Below, in pieces: positions 1-8,176 of a stretch of DNA of 64,000 bases. Source of the stretch: Methylobacterium sp. 2A (lineage in GTDB: Bacteria; Pseudomonadota; Alphaproteobacteria; Rhizobiales; Beijerinckiaceae); the NCBI RefSeq assembly GCF_009806555.1, contig NZ_VUOK01000052.1, forward strand, positions 1 to 64,000, given 5' to 3'. The notes under the pieces were generated by a model. That model ran no database searches. It worked only from the letters and a program-made list of their open reading frames with translations, and had not been told where the DNA came from. Both the position numbers and the translations under genes were made by a program. Each line of letters opens with the position of its first letter. Positions within the stretch are counted from its first letter, which is position 1.

Positions 1-80
1 AGAGCCTCTCACAAAACTCCCGCTGCGCTGTCGCGGCCAGAGGGAAATATCCGGTGCTCGGGAGTTTTGTGAGGAGCTCT
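1..80. repeat. 22-bp inverted repeat / hairpin element
   Basis: Bases 1-22 and 59-80 are inverted copies. A perfect 15-bp core (CTCACAAAACTCCCG at 8-22, its complement at 59-73) extends outward with two mismatches. The 36-bp centre is unrelated. It sits upstream of the first outer-membrane gene and could be a REP-like hairpin, an attenuator/terminator of a gene to the left, or a remnant end of a mobile element. The rest of 81-323 shows no gene; a purine-rich ribosome binding site (AAGGAA) precedes the start at 324. Confidence 0.6.
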
Positions 81-323
81 TAACCGGTCTTGTCCCGCCG
101 GAGCCTGTCACCCGCGGGCAGGGTGATAGGGAACGGGTGACGACACATAGCCCCGGGGACAATCAAATATTGGCGGAGCAACGGTTTGCAACGCCAGAGC
201 GAAGACTCGCAAGCCTAAGACTTAACGTTAAGCGGGATTTAAGACGTTGCGCCCATTCTTCACAGGGTCACCCCGAGCACGCACGCGGAGCGTCGGGCTC
301 ACGCGTTCAGTAAAGGAATTCTT

Positions 324-1313
324 ATGGCCCGCTCCAAGCTCAACGCTTTGGTGCGTAGCCTGACGCTCGCGGCGAGCGTCGGCGCGCCCTGCCTCGCCGC
401 TGCGGCGGACCTGCTGCCCCCGCCTCCGCCCCCGCCGCCCGAGCCGATCGAGGTCGGCGGCGGCTGGTACCTGCGCGGCGACGTGGGCGCCAGCGTCTAC
501 AACCGTCCGAAATACAGCACGGCCTACGATTACACCGGCTACCCGGATTCCAACCGCTCCTTCGGCAACGAGATCGGCGGCGGCGGCTTCGCGGGCGTCG
601 GTGTCGGTTATCAGTTCACCCCGTTCTTCCGCGGCGACATCACCGGCGAATACCGTTACGCCACCGGCCTGCGCGGCAGCGAATACTACCGCGGCCCGGA
701 TTACGATGACGGCCTCGGCTCCTACGGCGTCAACAAGTCGAGCGGCAACTTCGATTCCGCCGTGGTGCTGGCCAACGCGTATTTCGACCTCGGCACGTGG
801 TACGGCATCACGCCGTTCATCGGCGGCGGCGTCGGCTACGCCTTCAACCACGTCTCGTCCTATGCGACCAACCAGCAGTTCACCAGCCCGACCTACGGCT
901 ACGATTACGCCAACCCGATCTACGGCTGCGGTTGCGGAGCGCCCTCTTACAACTACAAGCCGGTCTACGACGCGAACGGCAATGCGGTCTACAACACCAA
1001 CAGCGGCAGCAGGTTCTACAAGGACAAGTCGAGCGGCAGCTTCGCCTGGGCGCTCCATGCCGGTCTCGCCTACAACGTGACCGACGCGCTGAAGATCGAG
1101 CTGGCCTATCGCTACCTGAACCTCGGCAAGGCCGAGACCGGCGCCGGCACCGTGCCGTGCTGCACCGGCAGCCTGCAGGCGATCAAGGTGAAGGACATCG
1201 AAGCGCACGATGTGAAGATCGGCCTGCGCTACTACCTCGGCGGTGTCGTGGCGGCCCCGCTGCCCCCGCTGATGCCGGAGCCGGTCCCCGGCCCGCTCGT
1301 GCGCAAGTACTGA
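324..1313 (+). CDS. Outer-membrane beta-barrel protein, Omp25/opacity-like
   Basis: The 329-residue product has a clear Sec signal peptide (cleavage near residue 28, after an Ala run). A polyproline stretch (about residues 33-40) follows, then a Gly/Tyr/Phe-rich alternating pattern with motifs such as GVGVGYQF, GGGVGYAF and LAYRYLNLG, typical of 8-10 stranded alphaproteobacterial surface barrels. An AAGGAA ribosome binding site lies 7 bases before the ATG. The C-terminus carries a second Pro-rich tail after the last strand instead of ending in the usual terminal Phe, which is unusual. A hairpin terminator follows. The specific ligand or role is unknown; other Omp-type barrels lie at 1590 and 62943. 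Confidence 0.8.
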   Translation: MARSKLNALVRSLTLAASVGAPCLAAAADLLPPPPPPPPEPIEVGGGWYLRGDVGASVYNRPKYSTAYDYTGYPDSNRSFGNEIGGGGFAGVGVGYQFTPFFRGDITGEYRYATGLRGSEYYRGPDYDDGLGSYGVNKSSGNFDSAVVLANAYFDLGTWYGITPFIGGGVGYAFNHVSSYATNQQFTSPTYGYDYANPIYGCGCGAPSYNYKPVYDANGNAVYNTNSGSRFYKDKSSGSFAWALHAGLAYNVTDALKIELAYRYLNLGKAETGAGTVPCCTGSLQAIKVKDIEAHDVKIGLRYYLGGVVAAPLPPLMPEPVPGPLVRKY

Positions 1314-1355
1314 TCGTACGGTCTGATCGCACCCCGATCTCATCACCGGACGGCG

Positions 1356-1384
1356 ACGGCGCGGAGGCCCTCCGCGCCGTTTCG
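1356..1384 (+). terminator. Rho-independent-type terminator after the first Omp gene
   Basis: A perfect 10-bp stem (ACGGCGCGGA at 1356-1365, complement at 1371-1380) with a 5-base loop is followed by TTTCGCGTT. It lies 43 bases after the stop codon of the upstream barrel gene. The T-tract is short, as is common in GC-rich genomes. Confidence 0.65.
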
Positions 1385-1589
1385 CGTTCCGGGACCGTCC
1401 GGTGATGCGGATGCAGCCGACGACATATCCGATGTTGATCGATGCCGTCCGAGAATTGGACGACGACACCGATAGAGCAGCATTGAAACAAGGAAATTCA
1501 TATCGAGCAACGGATGATTAAGGTTACTCGACTATCACGGTGCTGAGGCTCGATCCGCCGCTTATCACGTCAGTTCCAGGACGATCCCG

Positions 1590-2453
1590 ATGCGTACCGT
1601 CACCTTTCCGCTGCTGGCGGTTCTCGGTCTCTGCGGCGTCAACACCGCCCGGGCCGCCGATCTGGATTACGATTACCTGCGCGGTGCCGAGTACGATCCG
1701 GTTCCGGCCCCGGTCCGGGTGATCGACTGGAGCGGCGTGTATGTCGGCGGCCATGGCGGCTACACCTCGGCGGCGCTGGGTTTCAAGAATGCCCTTTCGC
1801 CGATGGTCTACCAACACTCGCACAATTCGACCGCGGAGACCGAATTCGGCGCCTCGTCCCTGTTGAGTCCGCCCTCAAAGCGCGTCGGCGCCATGAGCTT
1901 CGGGGCCTATGCGGGCTACAACGTCCAATACGACAGCTTCGTTTTCGGTATCGAGGGCGATTACACCAATTTCGGCCGCATGGGCTGGTCCGATAACACG
2001 ATCGGGCTGACAAAGACCAATTCGCTGGGTCTGCAGGAGACCCTCAACATGTACGGGACGTCCGCGACGCGGATCAACGATTACGGAACGCTGCGCGCCC
2101 GCCTCGGCTATGCCATCGACTCGCTCATGCCGTACGTCACGGGTGGCGTCGCGATCGGCCGCGCCCGCATCGCGGAGACGCTCAATTACGCCGATACCGG
2201 CTTCGACGTCAGCGCGTACAACGCCAATCTCGCCGGGACGAAGACCTACATCAACACGATCAGCAACATCGCAAACGATCAGCGCTCGCGGACGAAGGTG
2301 GTGGCCGGCGTGGCGCTGGGGGCCGGCCTCGAATACGCGATCACGTCGAACATCCTCCTGCGCGCCGAGTATCAGTACGTTCTGTTCAGCGATTTCGACG
2401 GCCACAAGGTCAACCTGAACACCGTCCGGGCCGGCGCAGCCATCAAGTTCTGA
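1590..2453 (+). CDS. Outer-membrane beta-barrel protein, Omp25/31-like
   Basis: The 287-residue product has a signal peptide ending near residue 22 (ARA-A). A mature barrel follows with family hallmarks: WSGVYVGGHGGY near the mature N-terminus, GAYAGYNVQY, VFGIEGDYTNFGR, LRARLGYA, YVTGGVAIG, LRAEYQYV, and a terminal Phe (AAIKF) as the BAM recognition residue. The start is supported by AGGA spaced before the ATG. Role inferred: abundant structural or adhesion-type surface barrel. The stop codon overlaps the beginning of the next open frame, but the next real start is probably 2495. Confidence 0.85.
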   Translation: MRTVTFPLLAVLGLCGVNTARAADLDYDYLRGAEYDPVPAPVRVIDWSGVYVGGHGGYTSAALGFKNALSPMVYQHSHNSTAETEFGASSLLSPPSKRVGAMSFGAYAGYNVQYDSFVFGIEGDYTNFGRMGWSDNTIGLTKTNSLGLQETLNMYGTSATRINDYGTLRARLGYAIDSLMPYVTGGVAIGRARIAETLNYADTGFDVSAYNANLAGTKTYINTISNIANDQRSRTKVVAGVALGAGLEYAITSNILLRAEYQYVLFSDFDGHKVNLNTVRAGAAIKF

Positions 2454-2494
2454 TGCCGCGCGTTCCGACGTTGCTTGCCGCCAGGAGCCTGTCC

Positions 2495-2734
2495 ATGCGT
2501 GGTCGTCGCTGTCTCGCGGTCACCGCGGCCCTGCTCGTCGCGGGACCCGTCCTGGCATCCCCCGCCTGGACCGGGGACCGGCCCGGGCGGCGCGTCCTCC
2601 GCCACAGGGTCCTGGTGCGGCCCGTTCCGGTCATCCCGGTCGTCCCGCCGCCCGTGCTGGTGCGGGATTACCTGCCGCGCAACCACAATGTGCCCCTGTA
2701 CAACGAGCCGCCCCGCTCCGCGCCGGCTTGGTGA
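2495..2734 (+). CDS. Small secreted Pro/Val/Arg-rich protein
   Basis: A 79-residue protein if read from the ATG at 2495, which has CAGGAG just upstream; the frame stays open further back to 2453. It has a Sec signal peptide (about residues 1-20, ending VLA-S), then a short basic, proline-rich mature region with PVIPVVPPPVLV and a C-terminal segment rich in Asn, Pro and Tyr. Small periplasmic Pro-rich proteins of this kind are common in Methylobacteriaceae and have no assigned function. It follows the Omp gene by about 40 bases and could be cotranscribed with it. No family identified. Confidence 0.6.
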   Translation: MRGRRCLAVTAALLVAGPVLASPAWTGDRPGRRVLRHRVLVRPVPVIPVVPPPVLVRDYLPRNHNVPLYNEPPRSAPAW

Positions 2735-2925
2735 CGGCGATTTCCGATCGTGGTTCCGCGCGTCGATCAGGCTCGCGGGTTCCGGGTCGGTCGCGGTTGC
2801 CACCGCGTGTCCTGATAGAGATCGCCGACCCGGCCGGTGAGACCCGCCGAGGGGATCTCAAGCGGATCAGCGCTTCCCCTCACGTGCGGCCGAGAGCCCC
2901 GTCGCGTCGAGGATCAGTTACCGCC

Positions 2926-3474
2926 TCAGCTCTCCAGCTCGCTGTCCCAGTACAGGTAGTCGAGCCACGTGTGGTGATATTGCCGGTGGTCGAACTCGGG
3001 CTGGCGGTGGTGCAACTCGTAGCGGGTCGGCCGCCGGGGGGCGTTCATCAGCGGCATGTCGGCCTCGTCCGGGGTCCGGTTGGCCTTGCGCAGGTTGCAG
3101 GGCGAGCAGGCCGCCACGACGTTCTCCCAGCTCGACAGGCCGCCCCGGGAGCGCGGCACCACGTGGTCGAAGGTCAGGCCGCCCGAGGGCAGGCGCAGGC
3201 CGCAATACTGGCAGCTGAATCCGTCGCGCAGGTAGATGTTGTAGCGCGTGAAGGCCGGGCTGCGGGCCAGCGCCACGTAGTTCTTCAGCGCCACCACGCT
3301 GGGCACCCGCAGCGAGCGCGAGGGCGAGCGCGCCTCGACGTCGTAGCTCGCCACCAGGGTGACGCGGTCGAGGAACAGGGCCGTGAAAGCGTCCTTCCAC
3401 GACCACAGGGAGAGCGGATTGTACGAGAGCGGCCGATAATCCGCGTTGAGGACGAGGGTTTGGAGATCCATCAT
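2926..3474 (-). CDS. HNH endonuclease
   Basis: A 182-residue protein from the ATG at 3474 (a second ATG follows immediately). The start is placed here because the family normally begins with LVLNADYRPL close to the N-terminus; the frame continues upstream into low-complexity sequence. The HNH zinc finger is complete: CQYC, then the DHVVPRSRGG core with catalytic His, then ENVVAACSPCN with the second Cys pair. The C-terminus is His/Tyr/Trp-rich. These solitary HNH proteins are widespread and conserved in Alphaproteobacteria; a role as a structure-specific or repair nuclease is inferred only. No methyltransferase or phage gene is nearby, so it is not an evident restriction system. Confidence 0.85.
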   Translation of the reverse strand: MMDLQTLVLNADYRPLSYNPLSLWSWKDAFTALFLDRVTLVASYDVEARSPSRSLRVPSVVALKNYVALARSPAFTRYNIYLRDGFSCQYCGLRLPSGGLTFDHVVPRSRGGLSSWENVVAACSPCNLRKANRTPDEADMPLMNAPRRPTRYELHHRQPEFDHRQYHHTWLDYLYWDSELES

Positions 3475-4041
3475 CGGCGCGACTCTTCGGACTATCTCTG
3501 ACGCGGATAACGCGCAGGACCGCGCCATCGCCCCGCCGACCCGTCCGAACCGGCCCGGGGCCGATACAGGACGGGCCGGCGCGCGACGCGTCGGCTTGGC
3601 GGGAAAAGACTTGGCGAGGAAAGACTTGGCGGGAGAGGTTGAGGGAACAACAGGGCGGCGGGCCGGCGCGCGGGGGCGCCAGTCGAGGCGGTCAGATCCG
3701 GAACGCGGCCGGGCCGGGCCGGCACGATCACCGGCCATGCCCTTCCGCGTGATGACGAAAAGGCCCTGTCCATCAGGTGTTCATCTAATCCCAGCGTGAC
3801 ACCCTTGTGAAGCTTTTCCCGCAGGGCCCAGGGACGCACCCACAGGACGCACCCGCGGCCCGTCTGCGCGGAGCCGGGGAGCCGCCGGATCCGCGGCCCG
3901 GGGTGGGCAGGGGCACGGTTTCGCCCTATTGCTCCCCCAGAGCGCCGGGCCGCCAGGAGGGCCGCCCGGTCCCCTATCGCCGCCGATTCGCCGATGCCGG
4001 ATCCCGACCGCGCGTCCGGCGCGCCCGACGAGAGGTCGCCC
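3475..4041. other. Intergenic region between divergent HNH and mechanosensitive channel genes
   Basis: No convincing gene is seen. Apparent frames here have Arg/Pro-rich compositions typical of shadow reading of GC-rich DNA. The region must hold both divergent promoters. It contains the 15-bp tandem repeat at 3593-3637 (listed separately). A purine-rich GAGAGG precedes the chosen channel start at 4042. Confidence 0.5.
3593..3637. repeat. Three 15-bp tandem repeats (AKSF-type minisatellite)
   Basis: Three consecutive 15-mers, consensus GACTTGGCGGGAAAA with small variations. On the minus strand the unit reads CGCCAAGTCTTTYCY and, in the frame running into the HNH gene, would encode a PAKSF-like pentapeptide. 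The shared 10-base core CGCCAAGTCT recurs with the same 15-base period at 60785-60845. Confidence 0.75.
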
Positions 4042-6768
4042 ATGATTCGTACGCCAGCGCGTACCCGCAGGCCGGAGAGCGGTGCCTGCCCGTGCCGCCT
4101 GCCCGTCCTGCGCGCCGCCCTGATGCTGGGCCTCTCGATGGCGGCGCCGCTGCCGGCCTGCGCCCAGGCGCCGGCTCAGGGACCTGCGCAAGGCCCCGCC
4201 CAAATCCCCGCCCAAATCCACGTCCAGGTGCCGGCCGGCAAGGCCACCGACACCAAGCCGACGGACGCCAAACCCGCCGAAACCAAGCCCGCGGCCGCCA
4301 AGCCCGCCGAGGCGAAGCCGGCCCCGGTGCAGACGGAGGTTCCGGAACAGTTCAAGGCGGTGCGGGCGAAGCTCGACGCCGCCAAGGCCGAGCTCGACGC
4401 CCGCGAGAAGCAGCTCGGGCACACCGACCTGACGGTGGCCGACCTCACGGCCATCCGCGACAGCGCCGTCACGGTCACCGACGAGATCCGCGGCCTGGTC
4501 ACCCGGCTCGACGCGCCGCTCGAGGCCGCCCGCGAGCGGCTGGCCCAGCTCGGGCCGAAGCCCAAGGACGTCCAGGAAAGCCCGGAGGTCGCCGAGCAGC
4601 GCGCCGAGCGCGAGGCCGCCGTCACCCGGATCGACGAGACCCAGCGGCTGGCCCGCTCGCTGGTGGTGCAGGGCGACCAGATCGTCGACCGCGTCTCGAA
4701 CCGCCGCCGCGAATCCTTCACCCGCGACCTGTTCCAGCGCTCCCAGCCGCTGATCGGCCCCGGCCTCTGGGCCAAGGTGATGGCCGACATCCCCCGGGAC
4801 ACGCGGGCGCTGCAGAGCGCGCTCTCCGACATCGGCCTGCTGTTCTCCCGCAACGGCAGCATCGGCAACCTGCTGTTCCTGGGGCTCGCCTTCGGGATCT
4901 CGGTGGCGCTGTATTTCGGGCGGCGCAACATCGCCCCCCGGGGCGCCCACCGGGACGTGGGCAAGACCGATCCGTCGCGGCGGGCGCGGCTGCTCGCCGC
5001 CTGGCGGGTGATCCTGCTCGGGACTGTGCCGGCGGTGGCGGGCTCCTACGCGGTCTACTACGCCCTCGACGCCACGAACCTCCTGCCGTCCCGGCTCCTG
5101 CCGGTGGCGGCCGCGATCTCCGGGGGCCTCGCCTTCATCGCCTTCGCGGAGGCGCTCTGCGACGGGCTGCTCAGCCCGGAGAAGCCGGCATGGCGCCCCG
5201 CCCCCGTGAGCGATGCGGCGGCCACGCGCCTGACGCGGCTCGCGGTCGGCATCGCCACGGTGGTGACGGTGGTGAAGTCCGTGGAGGCGCTCAATTCCGG
5301 GATCTCGGCCGCCCTGCCGATCTCGATCGCCACACGGGGCCTCGGCGCCGTGGCGACCGCCCTGATCCTGGCGATCGGCCTGCACCGCTTCGCCGATACC
5401 GAGCAGGAGGAGGAGGCCTGTTTCGGCCCCTACGTGCCGACCAAGACCACCACGGGCATCGGCGGCCCGGCCCGGCTCCTCGGCTGGGCCGCGGTCGGCG
5501 TGATCGGGCTCGGCGCGCTGGTGGGCTACGTCGCCTTCGCGACCTTCCTGATCGACCAGCTGATCTGGGCCGCCTGCATCCTGGTGCTGCTCTACCTGCT
5601 GGTCCAGAGCGTCGACATCTTCATCGGCCGCGCGCTGTCCGACGAGACGCGGCTCGCCACCGCACTCCAGGCCAATACCGGCCTGCGCAAGCGCTCGCTG
5701 AACCAGATCTCGGTCCTGGCGACCGGCGCCGCCCGGGTCGTGCTGTTCCTGACGGCGGCCCTGCTGGTGCTGGCGCCCTGGGGGCTCGATTCCACCGATA
5801 TCGTGTCGTCGGTCCGGCAGGCCTTCTTCGGCTTCAAGGTCGGGGACGTGACGATCTCGCTGTCCAGCATCGCGCTGGGGATCGGCATCCTGGTGGTCGG
5901 CGTATTCATCACCAAGGGCGTGCAGCGCTGGCTGGAGAACACCTACCTGCCGGCGACCGACCTCGACGCGGGCCTGCGCAACTCGATCACCACGGTGGCG
6001 GGCTATTGCGGCTTCCTGCTCGCGCTGGCGCTCGCCTTCTCGTATCTGGGTCTGAGCCTCGAGAAGCTGACCCTGGTGGCCGGTGCCCTGTCGGTCGGTA
6101 TCGGTTTCGGCCTGCAATCGATCGTCAACAACTTCGTCTCCGGCCTGCTGCTCCTGTGGGAGCGGCCGATCCGGGTCGGCGATCAGGTGGTGATCGGCGA
6201 TTCCGAGGGCATCGTGAAGCGGATCTCGGTGCGCTCCACCGAGATCCAGACCTTCGACCGCTCGGCCGTGATCGTGCCGAACTCCAACCTGATCTCCGGG
6301 GTGGTGAAGAACCGGGTGCGCGGCGACCGCTCGGGGCGGGTGAGCATCACGGTCAGCGTCCTGCGCAACCAGGATCCGGTCCGGGCCGCCGAGATGATCA
6401 CGGCCTGTGCCCAGGCCCATGCCGACGTGCTGCGGGATCCGCCACCCCGGGTGGTGTTCCGGAAGATCGGCGACCCGTTCCTGGAATTCGAGCTGCTCGT
6501 CTGGATCACCGACGTGAGCCTCGGCCTGAAGGTCCAGACCGACCTGAACTTTTCCGTGTTCTCGACCCTGGTGGAGGCGGGCTTCATCCCGCCGCTCGGC
6601 CCCGGCTCCAGCATCGTGACCGTGCAGGGGCTCGACACGATGCAGAGCGCCATGGGCGAGATCGCCAGCCGGTTCGGGCTGGCGGCACCGGCCGCAGCCC
6701 CCGCCGCCGAGGCCGGGGAGGGGGCCAGGGCGCAGCGGGACCGGACCCTGCGGAGCGCGGGCGGCTGA
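4042..6768 (+). CDS. Large MscS-family mechanosensitive channel with DUF3772-like N-terminus
   Basis: A 908-residue inner-membrane protein. The ATG at 4042 is preceded by GAGAGG and gives a signal peptide; the frame is open a little further upstream. A periplasmic Ala/Pro/Lys low-complexity linker (about residues 45-95, repeated KPA/KPT units) leads to a charged helical domain (about 100-260, DUF3772-like, as in large DUF3772 MscS proteins). Several transmembrane helices follow, then the canonical MscS pore and beta domain from about residue 600: GIGFGLQSIVNNFVSG, then WERPIRVGDQV and VRSTEIQTFDRS. It is expected to release osmolytes on hypo-osmotic shock. It is monocistronic and diverges from the HNH gene. 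Confidence 0.9.
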   Translation: MIRTPARTRRPESGACPCRLPVLRAALMLGLSMAAPLPACAQAPAQGPAQGPAQIPAQIHVQVPAGKATDTKPTDAKPAETKPAAAKPAEAKPAPVQTEVPEQFKAVRAKLDAAKAELDAREKQLGHTDLTVADLTAIRDSAVTVTDEIRGLVTRLDAPLEAARERLAQLGPKPKDVQESPEVAEQRAEREAAVTRIDETQRLARSLVVQGDQIVDRVSNRRRESFTRDLFQRSQPLIGPGLWAKVMADIPRDTRALQSALSDIGLLFSRNGSIGNLLFLGLAFGISVALYFGRRNIAPRGAHRDVGKTDPSRRARLLAAWRVILLGTVPAVAGSYAVYYALDATNLLPSRLLPVAAAISGGLAFIAFAEALCDGLLSPEKPAWRPAPVSDAAATRLTRLAVGIATVVTVVKSVEALNSGISAALPISIATRGLGAVATALILAIGLHRFADTEQEEEACFGPYVPTKTTTGIGGPARLLGWAAVGVIGLGALVGYVAFATFLIDQLIWAACILVLLYLLVQSVDIFIGRALSDETRLATALQANTGLRKRSLNQISVLATGAARVVLFLTAALLVLAPWGLDSTDIVSSVRQAFFGFKVGDVTISLSSIALGIGILVVGVFITKGVQRWLENTYLPATDLDAGLRNSITTVAGYCGFLLALALAFSYLGLSLEKLTLVAGALSVGIGFGLQSIVNNFVSGLLLLWERPIRVGDQVVIGDSEGIVKRISVRSTEIQTFDRSAVIVPNSNLISGVVKNRVRGDRSGRVSITVSVLRNQDPVRAAEMITACAQAHADVLRDPPPRVVFRKIGDPFLEFELLVWITDVSLGLKVQTDLNFSVFSTLVEAGFIPPLGPGSSIVTVQGLDTMQSAMGEIASRFGLAAPAAAPAAEAGEGARAQRDRTLRSAGG

Positions 6769-6799
6769 GGGGGCGGGTGCGGATCCGCCCGACCCTGCC

Positions 6800-7204
6800 T
6801 CAGGAGGAAGGCACCTTCTGTCGGCGCGCCCGGGCAGGCCGCAGGTCGAGATGTGCGCACGCGCCCTCGGCGGCGAGCATCACCCGCGTCCCGGTCCGCT
6901 TCAACAGGCCGGCCCTTTCCAGAGCCGCCACGTCGTCGTGCACGCGCCGGTAATTCCGGCCGAGCGCGCCCGCCAGCGCGTTGATCGAGTCGGCTGGCCC
7001 GGCCGCCAGGGCCTCCAGCAATGCGATGCGGGCCGCCGAGAAGGTCTTGAGGAAAGTCGCCCAATTCTCGAACGTGACGACGCGTTCGGGCTCCACGGCT
7101 TCGCCGGCCTCCGCGCGCCGCACCGCCGAGAGGAAACGCGCCCGCATATCCTCCACCGACCCACCGATGACGAACGTTATCTCGCCGCTCATCTCGCCGC
7201 TCAT
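6800..7204 (-). CDS. TumA-like / HVO_A0114-family winged-helix antitoxin
   Basis: A 134-residue protein with a helix-turn-helix around residues 55-105 (ARIALLEALAAGP, then NYRRVHDDVAALERAGLL), the signature of the HVO_A0114 family of ArsR/MarR-like regulators that act as antitoxins of TumE toxins. The ATG overlaps the toxin stop as ATGA, so the pair is translationally coupled. The N-terminus repeats MSGE twice, so a start four codons later is equally possible. Inferred role: neutralises the TumE-like protein and represses the operon through the palindrome at 7525-7543. The C-terminus is basic. Confidence 0.8.
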   Translation of the reverse strand: MSGEMSGEITFVIGGSVEDMRARFLSAVRRAEAGEAVEPERVVTFENWATFLKTFSAARIALLEALAAGPADSINALAGALGRNYRRVHDDVAALERAGLLKRTGTRVMLAAEGACAHLDLRPARARRQKVPSS

Positions 7205-7500
7205 AGAGTACCTCCACGCAGCCTTCCGACTTCGGTCAGAAAATCGTCCCGCAACGTCTCGAACGTCGTGAACAGGTAGGGCGTCTCCTCCGCACCGCGA
7301 TGGACGTGATCACCCTTACCCGCCTCGTTGTCATAGGCCAGGATCCGCTGACCCTGACGGTCATAGAACAGCGAGTATTTGAAGCCGTGCACCGAACCGG
7401 GCACCCGGTCGGGAGGCTGAAGTTCCCACAGCTTGAGCTGAAGGATCATACCATCCGCGAAGACCTTTTTGTCGTCGAGTAGAAGTCGCGCACGCGCCAT
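7201..7500 (-). CDS. TumE-family toxin (DUF6516-like)
   Basis: A 99-residue protein from the ATG at 7500. The frame is open to 7542, but that start would lie inside the operator palindrome, so 7500 is preferred. Family hallmarks are in order: an acidic LLLDDKKVFADG start, LKLWELQ, PGSVHGFKYSLFYDR, YDNEAGKGDHVH and a C-terminal PYLFTTFETLRDDF. The conserved GKGDHxH stretch probably includes active-site residues. Toxin first, antitoxin second, overlapping by four bases, is the normal order for this type II module. The target is not established here. The pair stands between a channel gene and a lipoprotein with no other mobile signature. Confidence 0.8.
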   Translation of the reverse strand: MARARLLLDDKKVFADGMILQLKLWELQPPDRVPGSVHGFKYSLFYDRQGQRILAYDNEAGKGDHVHRGAEETPYLFTTFETLRDDFLTEVGRLRGGTL

Positions 7501-7524
7501 GGATGACGAGGATGCAGGAACGGG

Positions 7525-7543
7525 TATGACATCAAATGTCATA
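7525..7543. promoter_or_regulatory. Palindromic operator of the toxin-antitoxin operon
   Basis: A perfect 8-bp inverted repeat, TATGACAT-CAA-ATGTCATA, lies 25 bases upstream of the preferred toxin start and about 100 bases upstream of the divergent lipoprotein start. Position and symmetry fit autoregulation by the winged-helix antitoxin. Binding is inferred. Confidence 0.7.
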
Positions 7544-7645
7544 TCACGTCGACCTGTGATTCTGACACGGGGTGCGGTTCGATCCGACCCTGCCTATATC
7601 GCTCGGGCATCCAAGCCGGTTGCCGCAGCAGGGATTCTCGGAAGC

Positions 7646-8167
7646 GTGAGCGGACGAAGCGTGAGACGGGGCCTGGAGCGGGCGGCCGGTATCCTGATCC
7701 CAGCCCTGGTTCCGGCGCTCCTCGGGGCCTGCGCGGCCCAGGCACCCGCCTCCTCGGCCCTGCCGAGCATCTACCTGCCGCTCGCCAACGACAGCGCGCA
7801 TATCGACGTGGAGGCGGCCCGGGACATGATCGCGTCCTACCGCCGCAACCACGGCGCGGCGCCGCTCACCGTCGATCCGGAATTGCAGCGGCTGGCCGAG
7901 GCCGAGGCGGCCGCGATGGCGCTCGCCGACCGGCCGAGCCGGGCGCAGACCGTCAAGGCCGCGGTGGAGCGGCTCGGCTATGCGGACGTGAACGCCAACC
8001 TCTCGGCCGGCTACCACACCCTGGCCGAGGCCTTCTCCGGCTGGCGCGAGAGCGCCCCGCACGACGCCACGATGCGCAACCCGAAGGCGACCCGGATGGG
8101 GATCGCCACCGCCTACGCGCCGGGCTCGAAGTACAAGGTCTACTGGGCGCTGCTCACGGCCCGATAG
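7646..8167 (+). CDS. CAP/SCP-domain lipoprotein
   Basis: A 173-residue protein if started at the GTG at 7646 (another in-frame GTG lies at 7661). These starts place a lipoprotein signal at the N-terminus with lipobox LGAC at the end of the hydrophobic segment; longer frames would bury it. The CAP domain follows: IDVEAARDMIASYRRNHG, then PLTVDPELQRLAEAEAAAMA, then ENL-like NANLSAGY, AFSGWRESAPHDATM and a closing YKVYWALL strand. Family members are extracytoplasmic and of mostly unknown activity; this one is probably anchored to a membrane by its lipid. It diverges from the toxin-antitoxin operon. Confidence 0.8.
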   Translation: MSGRSVRRGLERAAGILIPALVPALLGACAAQAPASSALPSIYLPLANDSAHIDVEAARDMIASYRRNHGAAPLTVDPELQRLAEAEAAAMALADRPSRAQTVKAAVERLGYADVNANLSAGYHTLAEAFSGWRESAPHDATMRNPKATRMGIATAYAPGSKYKVYWALLTAR

Positions 8168-8176
8168 CGTCGCACC

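Noticed and set aside
2926..3738. Extended HNH protein including the AKSF repeats
   Set aside because: Family length and N-terminal motif place the start at 3474; the upstream part is low-complexity and not conserved in the family.
3781..6420. Very long minus-strand open frame (over 800 codons) opposite the MscS gene
   Set aside because: Its product is His/Arg/Gly/Asp-rich without domains, a typical antisense shadow of a GC-rich gene; the plus strand carries the clear MscS channel.
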